Source: Megamerina dolium
Taxonomy: Eukaryota > Arthropoda > Insecta > Diptera > Megamerinidae
Assembly (NCBI GenBank): GCA_963854835.1
Contig: OY978528.1
Coordinates: forward strand, 32,657,335-32,721,334
Direction of reading: 5' to 3'
DNA length: 64,000 nucleotides
Positions 14,488 through 24,298 of this stretch are shown here, one piece after another; positions within the stretch are counted from its first letter, which is position 1, and each line of letters begins with the position of its first letter. The position numbers were made by a program, and so were the translations under genes. The notes below the pieces were generated by a model. That model ran no database searches. It was given only the letters and a program-made list of their open reading frames with translations, and was not told where the DNA came from.

Positions 14488-17400
14488 CTATATTTGCTTG
14501 CAATTGATTATCTGCAATGATGTGTCGTGTTGTTGATCGTTGACTGGGAGCAAGCAAACTTTTGAAATAGGTCGTTTCAGATCTTTCCCTTTGAAATTCA
14601 CCGTAACCACACGGACTAAATTATCGGATCCAGAATGTACTTCCTTAACTCTTGCTAACGGCCAGTTTCCAGGAGTACCCTGTTCATGCAGCAATAGAAC
14701 TAAATCGCCCACTTGAAGATTACGATTTATAGTGTTCCACTTAGGTCTGGCTTGAAGTCTGCACATATACTCATTTCTCCATCTTTTCCAGAAGTGTTGT
14801 TTTACTTTCTCTATTGCTTTCCAGCGACTGAGGTGACTTATCGTTGTGTCAAGTAAACTCTCATCCGGAGTACACACTGTAGGCTCACCTATTAAGAAAT
14901 GTGCAGGTGTGAGTGCTTCGAAGTCCGATGTATCAGAAGAGAGTGGACATAAAGGGCGCGAGTTCAAACAGCTTTCAATTTGAGCAAGAAGTGTACTCAG
15001 CTCTTCATAAGTGAATATGCGATCACGCATTATACGACGAAGGTGATATTTAGTGGATTTTACACCCGCTTCCCACAATCCACCGAAATTCGGAGATGCT
15101 GGTGGTATAAAATGCCATGTAGTGCCTTGGTTGGAAAGCTGTTCTACCAAGTGCTCAGGTAGCGACATTTTACTGCGATGATACATAGCTTGTAGCTCTT
15201 TGTTGGCTCCTACAAACGTAGTCCCACAGTCAGAGTAAAGATCAGTACAGCTTCCTCTTCTGGCCACGAAGCGTTGAAAAGCAGCTATAAATGCATTAGT
15301 GGTTAGGTCTGTTACCGCCTCTAAATGTATAGCTTTAGTGCACATGCAGATGAATAGGCATATATAGCTCTTTGATGTTTTTGAGGTTCGTAAAGTAGAT
15401 TGTTTTATGCATATGGGACCGGCATAGTCAAGACCACTATGCTTGAATGCTCTTGTGGGTTGCAGACGTACTGATGGCAGATTACCCATCAACTGTTGAT
15501 ACGCACGAGCTTTGTACTTAAAGCATACAATACAATTACGAATTATAGATTTTGCGAGATTACGCGCTGATAATACCCAATAACGTTGCATAACATATGA
15601 TTGCATTAATTGCAGCCCACCATGTAATGTGCGCTTGTGTGCATCTGCAAAAAGTAAACTGGACAACGGATTGTTTTTAGACAGCAATATTGGATGCTTT
15701 AATCGATACGACAAATCTGAATGGATGATTCTTCCTCCTACTCGTAGAATATGGTCGTCATCGAGAAAAGGACTTAGTTGTATTATTTTGCTAGATTTTG
15801 GAAGATGTTTGTTTTGTTGAAGACAGCTGATTTCTTCGCTAAAGCATACCATTTGCGTTAACCTTATTAGCCGTAAGAGTGCACGTTTCAGTTCATACGA
15901 TTTAAGAAAACCTTTTTCTTTTTCCAAAGCTTGTTGCTTAAAGTTATGGTAGAACCTTAGAATATACGCTGTAACACGAGTCAGAGTAGATAAAGAAGAG
16001 AACTTTAGTGTAATATGTGGATAATTTAATTCACGCGAATGTATTGCAACAGTATTCACAGTACGTTGAGCCTTTCGTATTTCCAGTTCAGTGTGAGCAA
16101 CATCGATCGATCTTGGCCACGTGGAGCTTGGTTGTTTAAGCCAGGAGGGGCCCTGCCACCAGACTGTATATTTTGACAGTTGATTTGGCATTAAACCTCT
16201 TGAAGCACAATCAGCTGGATTGTCGTCCGTTGACACGTATTTCCAATCGTTTACGTTGGTTAGATTTTGTATCGTTGCAATTCTATTCGCCACGTAAACA
16301 GACCATTTGGACGATTGGCTCTTTATCCAACTAAGCACGGTTGTGCTGTCACTCCAAAACGTTATACTGTCGATTCGCATGTCTATGTTGGTTTTAATCG
16401 TTGATAGAAGCTTAGCCAGTAAGACAGCACCGCAGAGTTCTAGTCTTGGTATAGTGACCGTTTTCAATGGTGCGACTTTTGTTTTAGATTGTATCAACGT
16501 GACAATCGTTTCCTCATTTGGAGTTACGACTCTGATATACACAGCTGCTGCATATGCCAACTGAGATGCGTCACAGAAGCCATGTAGTTCGACGGCACTC
16601 AGTCGTGTAGAACCAAACCATCGAGGAATTCGAATATGTTCAAGTTGTTTAAGACTGGAGCGATATTTATGCCAGTCTTTTTCTATGTCTGGCGGTAGTT
16701 GATCTTCCCAATCGATTCCTGCTAGCCACAATTTTTGAAAGATGATTTTAGCAGTAATTGTAACTGGTCCAAGCCATCCTAATGGATCGAAAAGTTTGCA
16801 GGCATCTGAAAGTAAACTTGCTTTTGTTAATTTATTCGAATATTGAAAGTTCACCTTGTAGGAAAACATGTCATTGACTGTGTCCCATGTAAGTCCTAAC
16901 GCCTTCACGTTGTTTTCGTAATTCAGTTCGGATATGTCAATTTGTTCTCGGTTTTTCAGTGGTATGGTTTCTAGCAATGTTGTAGAATTAGAAGCCCATT
17001 TCCTTAAATTGAAACCGCCAGAACATAAGAGACCATTAAGTTGTTGTTGTAGCATGATTGCTTCTTGTAAAGTATCTGCGCCTGATATGACATCGTCCAC
17101 ATAGGTGTCAGTAATTAAGACTTTACTAGCTAGTGTATACGTTGCTTCTTCATCAGTCGCCAGTTGTTGTAGTACACGTATTGCCAGATAAGGTGCTGAC
17201 GTTGTGCCATACGTCACGGTACGTAGTCTGTATATATGAATGCTGTTAGTGACATAGTCTCTCCACAAAATGCACTGATAATTCTGATGCTCTTCACATA
17301 TTTCGATTTGCCGGAACATTTTCTCTAGATCGGCTCGAAATGCGATTTTAAATCGTCGCCAGCGTGTGAGGATTGTTGGAAGATCATTTTGAAGTGCTGG

Positions 17401-19779
17401 TCCAGCTGACAGCTGCTCATTAAGAGATGTTTGTGGAGGTTTGTGATTGCCACCATCAAATACAACACGTAATTTAGTTGTTGAGCTATTTTCTCGTAGA
17501 ACACCGTGATGTGGAAGAAAGAAACAGTTTACTGGTAAATCCTCGGGATACGTACCAATGTTTTCCATGTGGTGTAATAGTTCATATTCATTCATGAACT
17601 GCTTATACATTGCTGCAAAATCTCTACGTCTTTCGAATGTTGCTTCTACTTGTTTTAAACGCTTTAGTGCATTGTAATCAGTTTCATGAAACACAGGTAG
17701 TTGATTCTTTGACAAAAGTTGTTTGAATGGTAAATGTACTTTATACCTTCCATCGGCATTACGACGATGAGTACTTGCGAACAGTTCTTCACAGGCATTA
17801 TTTTCAGGACTTTCTTGTTTCTTATCTAATTGCTCTTCTTGTTCCCAAAATAATCGAAGCTGATTTTCTAATGAACAAATGTTGATGCTTGCCGTAGTGA
17901 TAGCTGTGCTTTTTACATCAACTGGACCAGAAACCATCCAGCCAAAATGAGTTTCTTGAAGCAGTAGTCCTTGCTCATATTTCTTCATCTTAGGCAGCAG
18001 TATTTCCCCATAGATATCACTCCCTAGAATCAGATCAATCTTACATGGTTCTAAGAATGAAGGATCAGCAAGAAATATGTTTGATAAGTTAGGTAGATGA
18101 GTTATACTAAGATTGATCGGCTCATAGGACGTAAGCTTAGGTAAGATTAGTGCAGTACACGTTAGTTGATAATCAGTATCATATGCTGATTGTAGGTTAA
18201 TGCTTACACTGTTTCGTGCAGTAAATGCAGAATTACCGCCAATCCCTGATACACTTACTTGAGCGCGAGTTTTTGACAGATTTAGTAGTTGGACAACGTC
18301 TTCTGTAATAAATGATGCTTGTGCTCCTTGGTCGACAAGTGCTTTAAGCGTGAACGTGCAGCTGTCAGTTTTGACGATAGCTTGTATTGTCGCAAGTAAA
18401 ACTGATTTGCTTGTTCTGAAACGGAACGTAGAAATGTTTGAACTTACATTCGTTCGCGTAGTTAATGTATTGTTTGATGTCGGACGTTGTAATGTGTTAT
18501 TGTGGAAAGTATTTCCAGCATTTAACTCATTATGTAAAATAGTATGATGCAGCTCTTGGCAGATGTGACAACGTGTTTTCAAGGTACACTCGTTGTGAGT
18601 ATGACCGTCGCTGAGGCAGTTTTTGCATATTCTGTATTGTATCACAAGGTCTCGCTTTTGTGAAGATGTAAGCGCTGCGAACTTGAAGCATTTATATAGT
18701 GGGTGACGTTTCTGACAACACGGGCAGTTTTTAGTTTGTTGACTAGTCGTTGTGGTGTTTGCTTGTAAGCTCTGACGAACATATTTTTTAGAGTGATCAA
18801 ATTTCGTTGACTTAGACTCGAAGGTGTGTTTTTTGATATGTACATCAGGTTGATACTCATCTAAAGATTCGAGTGTTCGAAATGTAGTTTCTAAGAAAGT
18901 TAGCATCGCTTTCATTGTAGGAACTTTTGTATTTGCATTTAGAGATTTTTCCCATTCTGTTCTAGATTGTCTATCAAGCTTTTGCGCTGTTAAAAATACA
19001 ATAATAGCGTTCCAACTCGAAACATCTATATTCAGACTTTTGAGCAGTGCTATACTGTTACGTGTAGTATCGAGTATTTGTTTTATACTTTCAACAGTGC
19101 CAGTAGAAATGGGAATTGCAAATAATTTTTTAAGTATTTGTTCCACCAACTTACGCTCATTGTGATACCTGCTAACTAATGCTTGCCAGGCTAGTTCATA
19201 GCTTTTGTCTGCGGCTGGATACTCATTGATCATGTTTAATGGCGTTCCAGTGCATGAGCCTTTTAAGTAGAAGTATTTTTGCACATCGGTTAACACTGTA
19301 TTGTTGTGCACTAATGATTGAAACATGTCACGGTATGAAATCCAATGCAAGTAATCTCCAGAAAAAACCGGTAAATCAATTTTTGGCAGCTTAGCACCTG
19401 CAGTAATCGAATCATTTTTGCTATTAGTCGCTGTGAAGGTGCTTGCGTGGACAACAGGCGACGTTGGACGATCCATCTCATTCTTTAGGTCAATTAATGT
19501 TGACTTAAAAGAAATGAATAAGTCATAGCCTTGATAAAATACATCATCTTTAATGTAGGGCACGTCTTCATTTGCGATAGAATCTTCCTGAGTGATAGTG
19601 CATATTTTCTCATGAGTTTCTTTGTACGATGCAAAATTGGATTCTATTTCCTCAAGTAGACACTGTACATAACCAACGGTTTTGCTAACGGATGATTTTT
19701 CTTTGAACGCTTTCATTAACCGTTCTAAATGATTAACAGATTTCTTCTGACGTTCAATTACCGTTACTAAGGTAGTCAT
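14488..19779 (-). CDS. Gag-Pol polyprotein of BEL/Pao retrotransposon
   Basis: A single 1763-residue frame. The Gag part (about 130-310) is of the DUF1759 type (FSGDYLHWISYRDMFQSLV). A Cys/His-rich zinc-knuckle region follows at about 350-415. An aspartic protease (DUF1758) has LVDQGAQASF at 481-490. Reverse transcriptase spans about 750-930, with the catalytic YVDD at 893-896. The RNase H-like region (about 1065-1195) has FCDAS, LELCGA, FWSDS and NPADCASRG. Integrase has an HHCC-type region (about 1380-1420, IVCF) and a DDE triad: Asp in SGLDYAG (1451), Asp in YSDCGTTF (1517), Glu in LWEAGVKS (1570). A DUF5641 tail ends near 1747. All catalytic residues are present and no stop interrupts the frame. 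The first ATG lies 57 nt after the primer site. The frame is antisense to the host gene. Confidence 0.95.
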   Translation of the reverse strand: MTTLVTVIERQKKSVNHLERLMKAFKEKSSVSKTVGYVQCLLEEIESNFASYKETHEKICTITQEDSIANEDVPYIKDDVFYQGYDLFISFKSTLIDLKNEMDRPTSPVVHASTFTATNSKNDSITAGAKLPKIDLPVFSGDYLHWISYRDMFQSLVHNNTVLTDVQKYFYLKGSCTGTPLNMINEYPAADKSYELAWQALVSRYHNERKLVEQILKKLFAIPISTGTVESIKQILDTTRNSIALLKSLNIDVSSWNAIIVFLTAQKLDRQSRTEWEKSLNANTKVPTMKAMLTFLETTFRTLESLDEYQPDVHIKKHTFESKSTKFDHSKKYVRQSLQANTTTTSQQTKNCPCCQKRHPLYKCFKFAALTSSQKRDLVIQYRICKNCLSDGHTHNECTLKTRCHICQELHHTILHNELNAGNTFHNNTLQRPTSNNTLTTRTNVSSNISTFRFRTSKSVLLATIQAIVKTDSCTFTLKALVDQGAQASFITEDVVQLLNLSKTRAQVSVSGIGGNSAFTARNSVSINLQSAYDTDYQLTCTALILPKLTSYEPINLSITHLPNLSNIFLADPSFLEPCKIDLILGSDIYGEILLPKMKKYEQGLLLQETHFGWMVSGPVDVKSTAITTASINICSLENQLRLFWEQEEQLDKKQESPENNACEELFASTHRRNADGRYKVHLPFKQLLSKNQLPVFHETDYNALKRLKQVEATFERRRDFAAMYKQFMNEYELLHHMENIGTYPEDLPVNCFFLPHHGVLRENSSTTKLRVVFDGGNHKPPQTSLNEQLSAGPALQNDLPTILTRWRRFKIAFRADLEKMFRQIEICEEHQNYQCILWRDYVTNSIHIYRLRTVTYGTTSAPYLAIRVLQQLATDEEATYTLASKVLITDTYVDDVISGADTLQEAIMLQQQLNGLLCSGGFNLRKWASNSTTLLETIPLKNREQIDISELNYENNVKALGLTWDTVNDMFSYKVNFQYSNKLTKASLLSDACKLFDPLGWLGPVTITAKIIFQKLWLAGIDWEDQLPPDIEKDWHKYRSSLKQLEHIRIPRWFGSTRLSAVELHGFCDASQLAYAAAVYIRVVTPNEETIVTLIQSKTKVAPLKTVTIPRLELCGAVLLAKLLSTIKTNIDMRIDSITFWSDSTTVLSWIKSQSSKWSVYVANRIATIQNLTNVNDWKYVSTDDNPADCASRGLMPNQLSKYTVWWQGPSWLKQPSSTWPRSIDVAHTELEIRKAQRTVNTVAIHSRELNYPHITLKFSSLSTLTRVTAYILRFYHNFKQQALEKEKGFLKSYELKRALLRLIRLTQMVCFSEEISCLQQNKHLPKSSKIIQLSPFLDDDHILRVGGRIIHSDLSYRLKHPILLSKNNPLSSLLFADAHKRTLHGGLQLMQSYVMQRYWVLSARNLAKSIIRNCIVCFKYKARAYQQLMGNLPSVRLQPTRAFKHSGLDYAGPICIKQSTLRTSKTSKSYICLFICMCTKAIHLEAVTDLTTNAFIAAFQRFVARRGSCTDLYSDCGTTFVGANKELQAMYHRSKMSLPEHLVEQLSNQGTTWHFIPPASPNFGGLWEAGVKSTKYHLRRIMRDRIFTYEELSTLLAQIESCLNSRPLCPLSSDTSDFEALTPAHFLIGEPTVCTPDESLLDTTISHLSRWKAIEKVKQHFWKRWRNEYMCRLQARPKWNTINRNLQVGDLVLLLHEQGTPGNWPLARVKEVHSGSDNLVRVVTVNFKGKDLKRPISKVCLLPVNDQQHDTSLQIINCKQI

Positions 19780-19836
19780 CGTAGCACCGTGTGTTATTTT
19801 TAAAATATGTTTTAATTTAATTTTTAGAGGGAAAAT

Positions 19837-19854
19837 TCCCGGGTTTCGGCACCA
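19837..19854 (-). promoter_or_regulatory. primer binding site matching tRNA-Phe
   Basis: Read on the minus strand, six bases after the 5' LTR, the sequence is TGGTGCCGAAACCCGGGA. Its complement ends TTTCGGCACCA, which pairs with the GCCGAAA 5' end typical of animal tRNA-Phe, so the primer is tRNA-Phe. The tRNA identity is from remembered tRNA sequence. Confidence 0.8.
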
Positions 19855-19860
19855 ATTTTA

Positions 19861-20146
19861 TGTAGGAGTTTTAGTTTTTAGTTTTTATTTATTTAGTTTT
19901 AGTCAATTTAGTTTTTAAATAATTTAGTTTAAGTTATATTAAATGTACAGACGACAAGATAGTAGTTGTTCATCAGAGAACGATAAGTAAAAGAGTGATT
20001 AAATTCTCTACGTATAGCTGACGACAGTTAGTTGTGCATAACTGTTTATATATGATGTATACATAATAGAAATGATTATAAGGAACCAGTGATGCCAGAA
20101 TACATTATACATTGTAGTTTATAAACAATGTGAAGTATCCCCAACA
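19861..20146 (-). repeat. 5' LTR of the BEL/Pao element
   Basis: 286 bp with TG...CA ends, identical to 14163-14448 by direct line-by-line comparison. It would carry the element's promoter, reading leftward. Confidence 0.95.
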
Positions 20147-20151
20147 GTTAT

Positions 20152-20518
20152 TATTACAATTTTTTTATACAATGTACATTTTTACTTTCTACACTTTATA
20201 TGATGTATTTGTATGATATTTTAATCCGTTTAATTTTTTAAAGGTGTCGTTCTCAAGTTATCATCAACATTTTATGGTTCAAGGGCAATTTTAAGAAGTT
20301 TTACAACAGAGGTGCACATTCAGCGATCCGCGCATCATAACGTTTTGTAGAGATATTTTATTTTCTTTTGGAACTTTATACTCTCTTCTATGCTTTTTTT
20401 TTTGTTTTGTATTTCATATTTTTCAACAAAGATGTATTACAAAGCGACCAAAAAGTAATATTTTCCATTAACAGTTTTAAATTTTCTATATAATTTGTTT
20501 ATACACAACTTTTCAATG

Positions 20519-20555
<37 letters not shown>

Positions 20556-20888
20556 ATTCATTATCATCATCATCATCATCGTACATCGTTTCGCATCGTT
20601 ATTGCTGTAAAATTATCACATAATTCATTTTAATGTCGTTTTTTTGCTCTATCTTATTTTATTACTTGTTAAAACAGAAGTATGCACAACAACATTAATT
20701 TTGTGAGATTGAATGGTGGCGACGACAACAATGATGATGAAGTTGTTGATGGTGGAAATGGTGATGGTGATGGTATTTTATGTATATGTATTTAGCTTAA
20801 AAATGAATTCATTACTTATCGATAATAGTATGCAGACACGTATTTGTTGTCTTTTTACAATATAATAAATTTGAAAGTTTTTTTGTAA
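20152..20888 (+). other. noncoding DNA with (TCA)n microsatellite
   Basis: A (TCA)n tract, interrupted once, lies at about 20519-20583. GATGGTGATGG-type repeats lie near 20740-20775. No gene is seen. Confidence 0.6.
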
Positions 20889-22134
20889 TAAAGGGTTATC
20901 CATTTCGCGGTTTCAAAAGTATAGGGCTAGAATTCGACATCTGTCAAACTGAGTTGTTAAAACACTTTCTTTCTTTTTCAGTTCAAAGTCTGACATTTGC
21001 GAAAATGGATCGCTTAACTATCGCACAACGCATTAAAATTGTAAAAACCTACTACAAAAATGGTGATTCTGCCACAGCCACATATCGTGCTTTAAGAGGA
21101 GATTATGGTTTACATAATCGTCCAACTACGCAAGCAATTGGCAAAATTGTGAAGAAATATGTAGAGACTGGATCGGTTACAGATATTGTAAGGCCTGTGC
21201 ATCATCGTTTCGCTCGTACCACCGAAAATATCGCTGCTGTAAGTGAAAGTGTTGCCGAAGATCCGAATGTGTCGATTCCTCGTCGTTCTCAGGAATTAGG
21301 ACTGTCTTACGGCACATTATGGCGTATTTTGCATTTGGATCTACACCTACATCCATATAAAATCCAGCTCACACAACAACTGAAGCCAGCTGACCATTCA
21401 CAACGCACATTTCTCACTCGGTGGGTATGTTAACAAACAAAATTGTCGTATTTGGGGTTCTGAGAATCCTCAAGTAATTGAAGAGAGGCCACTACATCCA
21501 CAAAAAGTCACTGCTTGGTGCGCTCTTTGGTCCGGAGGTGTGATTGGACCTTACTTCTTCGAAAACGACGATGGAACGACTGTCACCGTCAATTCGGAGC
21601 GTTATGGTCATATGATAACCGACTTTTTTTTGCCTGCTATTGAATAATACGACTTAGAGAATATGTGGTTTCAACAAGACGGTGCCACATGCCACACAAC
21701 TCGAGCGACTCTTAATGGTCGAATGTTATGGCTTTATTGCAAGAGAAATTTTCTGGCCGCGTAATTTCTCGTCGTGGCGATATCAAGTGGCCACCAAGAT
21801 CATGCGATTTGACACCGCTTGACATTTTTTTGTGGGGCTACGCGAAAGACCGTGTTTATGCAGATAAACCTTTAACTCTTGAGCACATAAAAACCAACAT
21901 TCGTCACGTTATGGCTGAGATACCGCCCAATATGTGTCAAAAAGTGGTCGAAAATTACCTCAAAAGAATCGATGCTTGCAACAATTCGCGTAGTGGTCAT
22001 TTAAATGATGTAGTATTTCACACATAATGTCAACGTTCAAACTTTATAATAAAAAAGAAATGTCATGATAAAAAATATTTTATATGTGTTTTATTTACAT
22101 TTACTTTTGAAACCGCAAAATGGATAACCCTTTA
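20889..22134 (+). mobile_element. DUF4817/mariner-type DNA transposon with 30-bp TIRs
   Basis: The element is 20891-22132 (1242 bp) with TA at both outer edges (20889-20890 and 22133-22134), the target duplication of the Tc1/mariner superfamily. The inverted ends, beginning AAGGGTTATCCATTT, match over 30 bp with one mismatch. The single internal gene is broken (next entry). Confidence 0.9.
21005..22027 (+). pseudogene. mariner-superfamily transposase (DUF4817 N-terminus), inactivated
   Basis: The frame opens with MDRLTIAQRIKIVKTYYKNG, a helix-turn-helix N-terminus of the DUF4817 kind. Three lesions are visible. First, at 21405/21406 the sequence jumps from ADHSQR into HFSLGGYVNKQNCRIWG in another frame; a deletion there removed the segment with the first catalytic Asp (the family's SDEAHF). 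Second, a TAA stands at 21645-21647 after FFLPAIE. Third, an 11-nt insertion at 21711-21721 shifts the frame after WFQQDGATCHTTRAT. The second (QQDGATCHT) and third (SCDLTPLDIFLWGY) Asp motifs survive. The protein ends LNDVVFHT just before TAA. It would be inactive, though the ends could still be mobilised by a related transposase. Confidence 0.9.
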
Positions 22135-22789
22135 TTTCTCAAAGATTTTCAACTCTTAATGGTCGAATGTTAAATTGATTACAATTGCAATGGCTCCTCG
22201 AGTGTTGAATAGAGCGTTGAATAGCACCTACGATAAGACTGAAAGAGATATTTGCCTTTGATGCTGTTGGTGCCAAATATATAGGGGTATTGTCATATTT
22301 ACATTAACTGAATAATTGCATTAGAATAAAATTTATATTTCAGCTAGTTTTAGAGTCCATCATACAGTAAAACAATCTCGTACGATCTTTAGTCTAACCG
22401 AAAACGTACTTTTGCACAAAATATGTATTTTTAAAATATAGAATTTGAGGGTATACTATAAAAATTGCATGAAAAAAAATCCGACAACTTTTATTAATAT
22501 AATTTTATTTCATCAACCTAACACCTGTCATAAGACTCTTATAGCTTAGTTGAAAGTGAAACATCTGCTCTAACTGATTGCTTAAAATTTTGTTTAAAAC
22601 GAAGAAGGCTAGTTTAAAAATATAAATACTTCTTAAAAGTAGATAAGATTGATATTTGCTTAAAAATTTAATTATATTCAATTTCAAAGGTTTCAAAGGT
22701 TGCTAAACATCTAACCATCTCATCAAGCAGGAATTCCGCTTGCAACATGCAAGCTTCTTGTCACACAACATTACCCCACCATAGCCAAC
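22135..22789 (+). other. AT-rich noncoding DNA
   Basis: No gene is seen. At 22152-22172 is a 21-nt exact copy of 21708-21728 inside the neighbouring transposon (see findings). Confidence 0.5.
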
Positions 22790-23175
22790 AGAAGATGGCG
22801 GGATGAGAGCTCTTGTGTTACAACTAGGAAAGTCTGGTCAACCCTTGGCAATAGAAGAACTCGTTCACTATTGTCAATGAGTAGAAAAACTATGAATAAT
22901 GTAGTTGCCGTACTCACGGGCCACTGATACATCTACCACTTCCTCTGTAGATGTCCCGCCTTAGCACGCAGAAGGCATACACTACTGGGGAGTGCCTTTT
23001 TTACAGATACCACTGAGTTAGCACCCATGGATGTCAGGGTCATTGTTCTATTCATTAGGAAATCCCAATGGTTCCGCTTAACAGAGGGAACAGGATAGTA
23101 AGCATCAGTGATGCATGATAACATAATGGTCCAATTTTTGGCCTAAGGCAGCATAACCTAACCTAACCTAACCTA
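22790..23175 (+). pseudogene. R1/LOA-like non-LTR retrotransposon, 3' end with (TAACC)n tail
   Basis: Plus-strand peptides fit the C-terminus of R1/LOA/I-type pol proteins: WSTLGNRRTRSLLSMSRKT, NNVVAVLTGH, then HFLCRCPALARRRHTLLGS, then MDVRVIVLFIRKSQWFR. Between GH and HFLCRC the usual Cys/His stretch is deleted and a stop is present. A short 3' UTR follows and the copy ends in four to five units of TAACC (23154-23175). Only the last part of the element is present, as expected for 5' truncation. Clade assignment is approximate. Confidence 0.7.
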
Positions 23176-24258
23176 AATTTCAAGGATGGTTGTCATAGTA
23201 CTTTTAAAAGCTTATTTTTCAGTTGTTTGCAATCTACTAAAATACAATTGTTTACGATATGTTACAAAATACCACAAAGACGTCACAAAAGGATATTCTG
23301 CTTCAACAATGAGTCTTAAAAATCTTATGTCTATGCAATCTAGAAAGATTTTTAAAAATGATAACTTAGTTTTTATAACTAAAATTGCTTGTTTAAATAT
23401 AAGCAACAAACGCCCCTGGAAATCTATTCATACAACATTACATTTTTATAAAAAAAAGATTACTCCAATATTGCGAAATTCAAGAAATATATTTATGTTG
23501 TGTAAGATATGAAATCCCTCCATTTCCAATTCCTTTTTTTTTATATCTATATTGTGTGATATTGCGGAAATTCATAAGAAGTAATTTATTTTTTTTTGTT
23601 GCAAAATGCTGTTTACTATCATCCTTAATAAATATAAATGTTCCATATATTCGTATAATTAAAAAGACCTATTTTAAACGTCACAAAATATGCAAACACT
23701 TTCAAATTATATCTAAATTCTTGTACAATAATTTCTTATGTTTATATACTCAATCTAAAGATAATTTTAATTTGTCATTCATATTTTTTCTACAAAGTGA
23801 GATGGAATTAATTTGGAATCACTGTAGGGAATAACTGAAACGTGTAGACATTTATTCAAGGTCACCTTTTTGTGACCTTTGAGTTTATTGGTATTGTAGT
23901 ATGATGTCAAAATTGTGTACCACCATCAGTGATTTTACATTTGTGTATATATGTATTGTGTAATCCTTGTCATCGTTACAATATAAAGTAATTTTTTGAT
24001 TTAGCATTTGACTATTTCTTTTTGTTTTTTTTATATTATTTCTTATATAATTGTATAAAATTCAATAGAATTTTTCGTTGCATAACTTTAGGTGCTTTAA
24101 CAACTTCACTTATACCTATCTACATATAAAGACGTTGTGTATTAAATCTTAATAATTATGCGCTCACATTAAGAACGTAAAAAATGCTATCGCTAGCTAT
24201 TTAATTTAAAATGTAAATTTTTTGCGTAATAGACAATTAGGCTCGTATTATATTGTAT

Positions 24259-24264
<6 letters not shown>
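23176..24264 (+). other. AT-rich noncoding DNA
   Basis: Short open frames have no recognisable motif. I see nothing else. Confidence 0.5.

Positions 24265-24292
<28 letters not shown>
24265..24292 (+). repeat. poly-T tract (28 nt)
   Basis: An uninterrupted T run in noncoding DNA. Confidence 0.9.

Positions 24293-24298
<6 letters not shown>

Larger units (their letters stand above)
14158..20151 (-). mobile_element. complete BEL/Pao-type LTR retrotransposon with target duplication
   Basis: The element runs 14163-20146 in antisense to nemo, flanked on both sides by GTTAT (14158-14162 and 20147-20151), a 5-bp target duplication. Two 286-bp LTRs, starting TGTAGGAG and ending CCCCAACA, are identical base for base. 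The order on the minus strand is 5' LTR, tRNA-Phe primer site, one Gag-Pol frame, polypurine tract, 3' LTR. No envelope frame is present. Identical LTRs and an unbroken frame point to a recent insertion. Confidence 0.96.

Noticed and set aside
20519..20583. CRISPR-like regular spacing in the TCA tract
   Set aside because: It is a plain trinucleotide microsatellite without spacers, in an animal genome.
23154..23175. Interstitial telomere from TTAGG-type repeats
   Set aside because: Only four to five units, directly attached to a LINE 3' end, and flies lack TTAGG telomeres.
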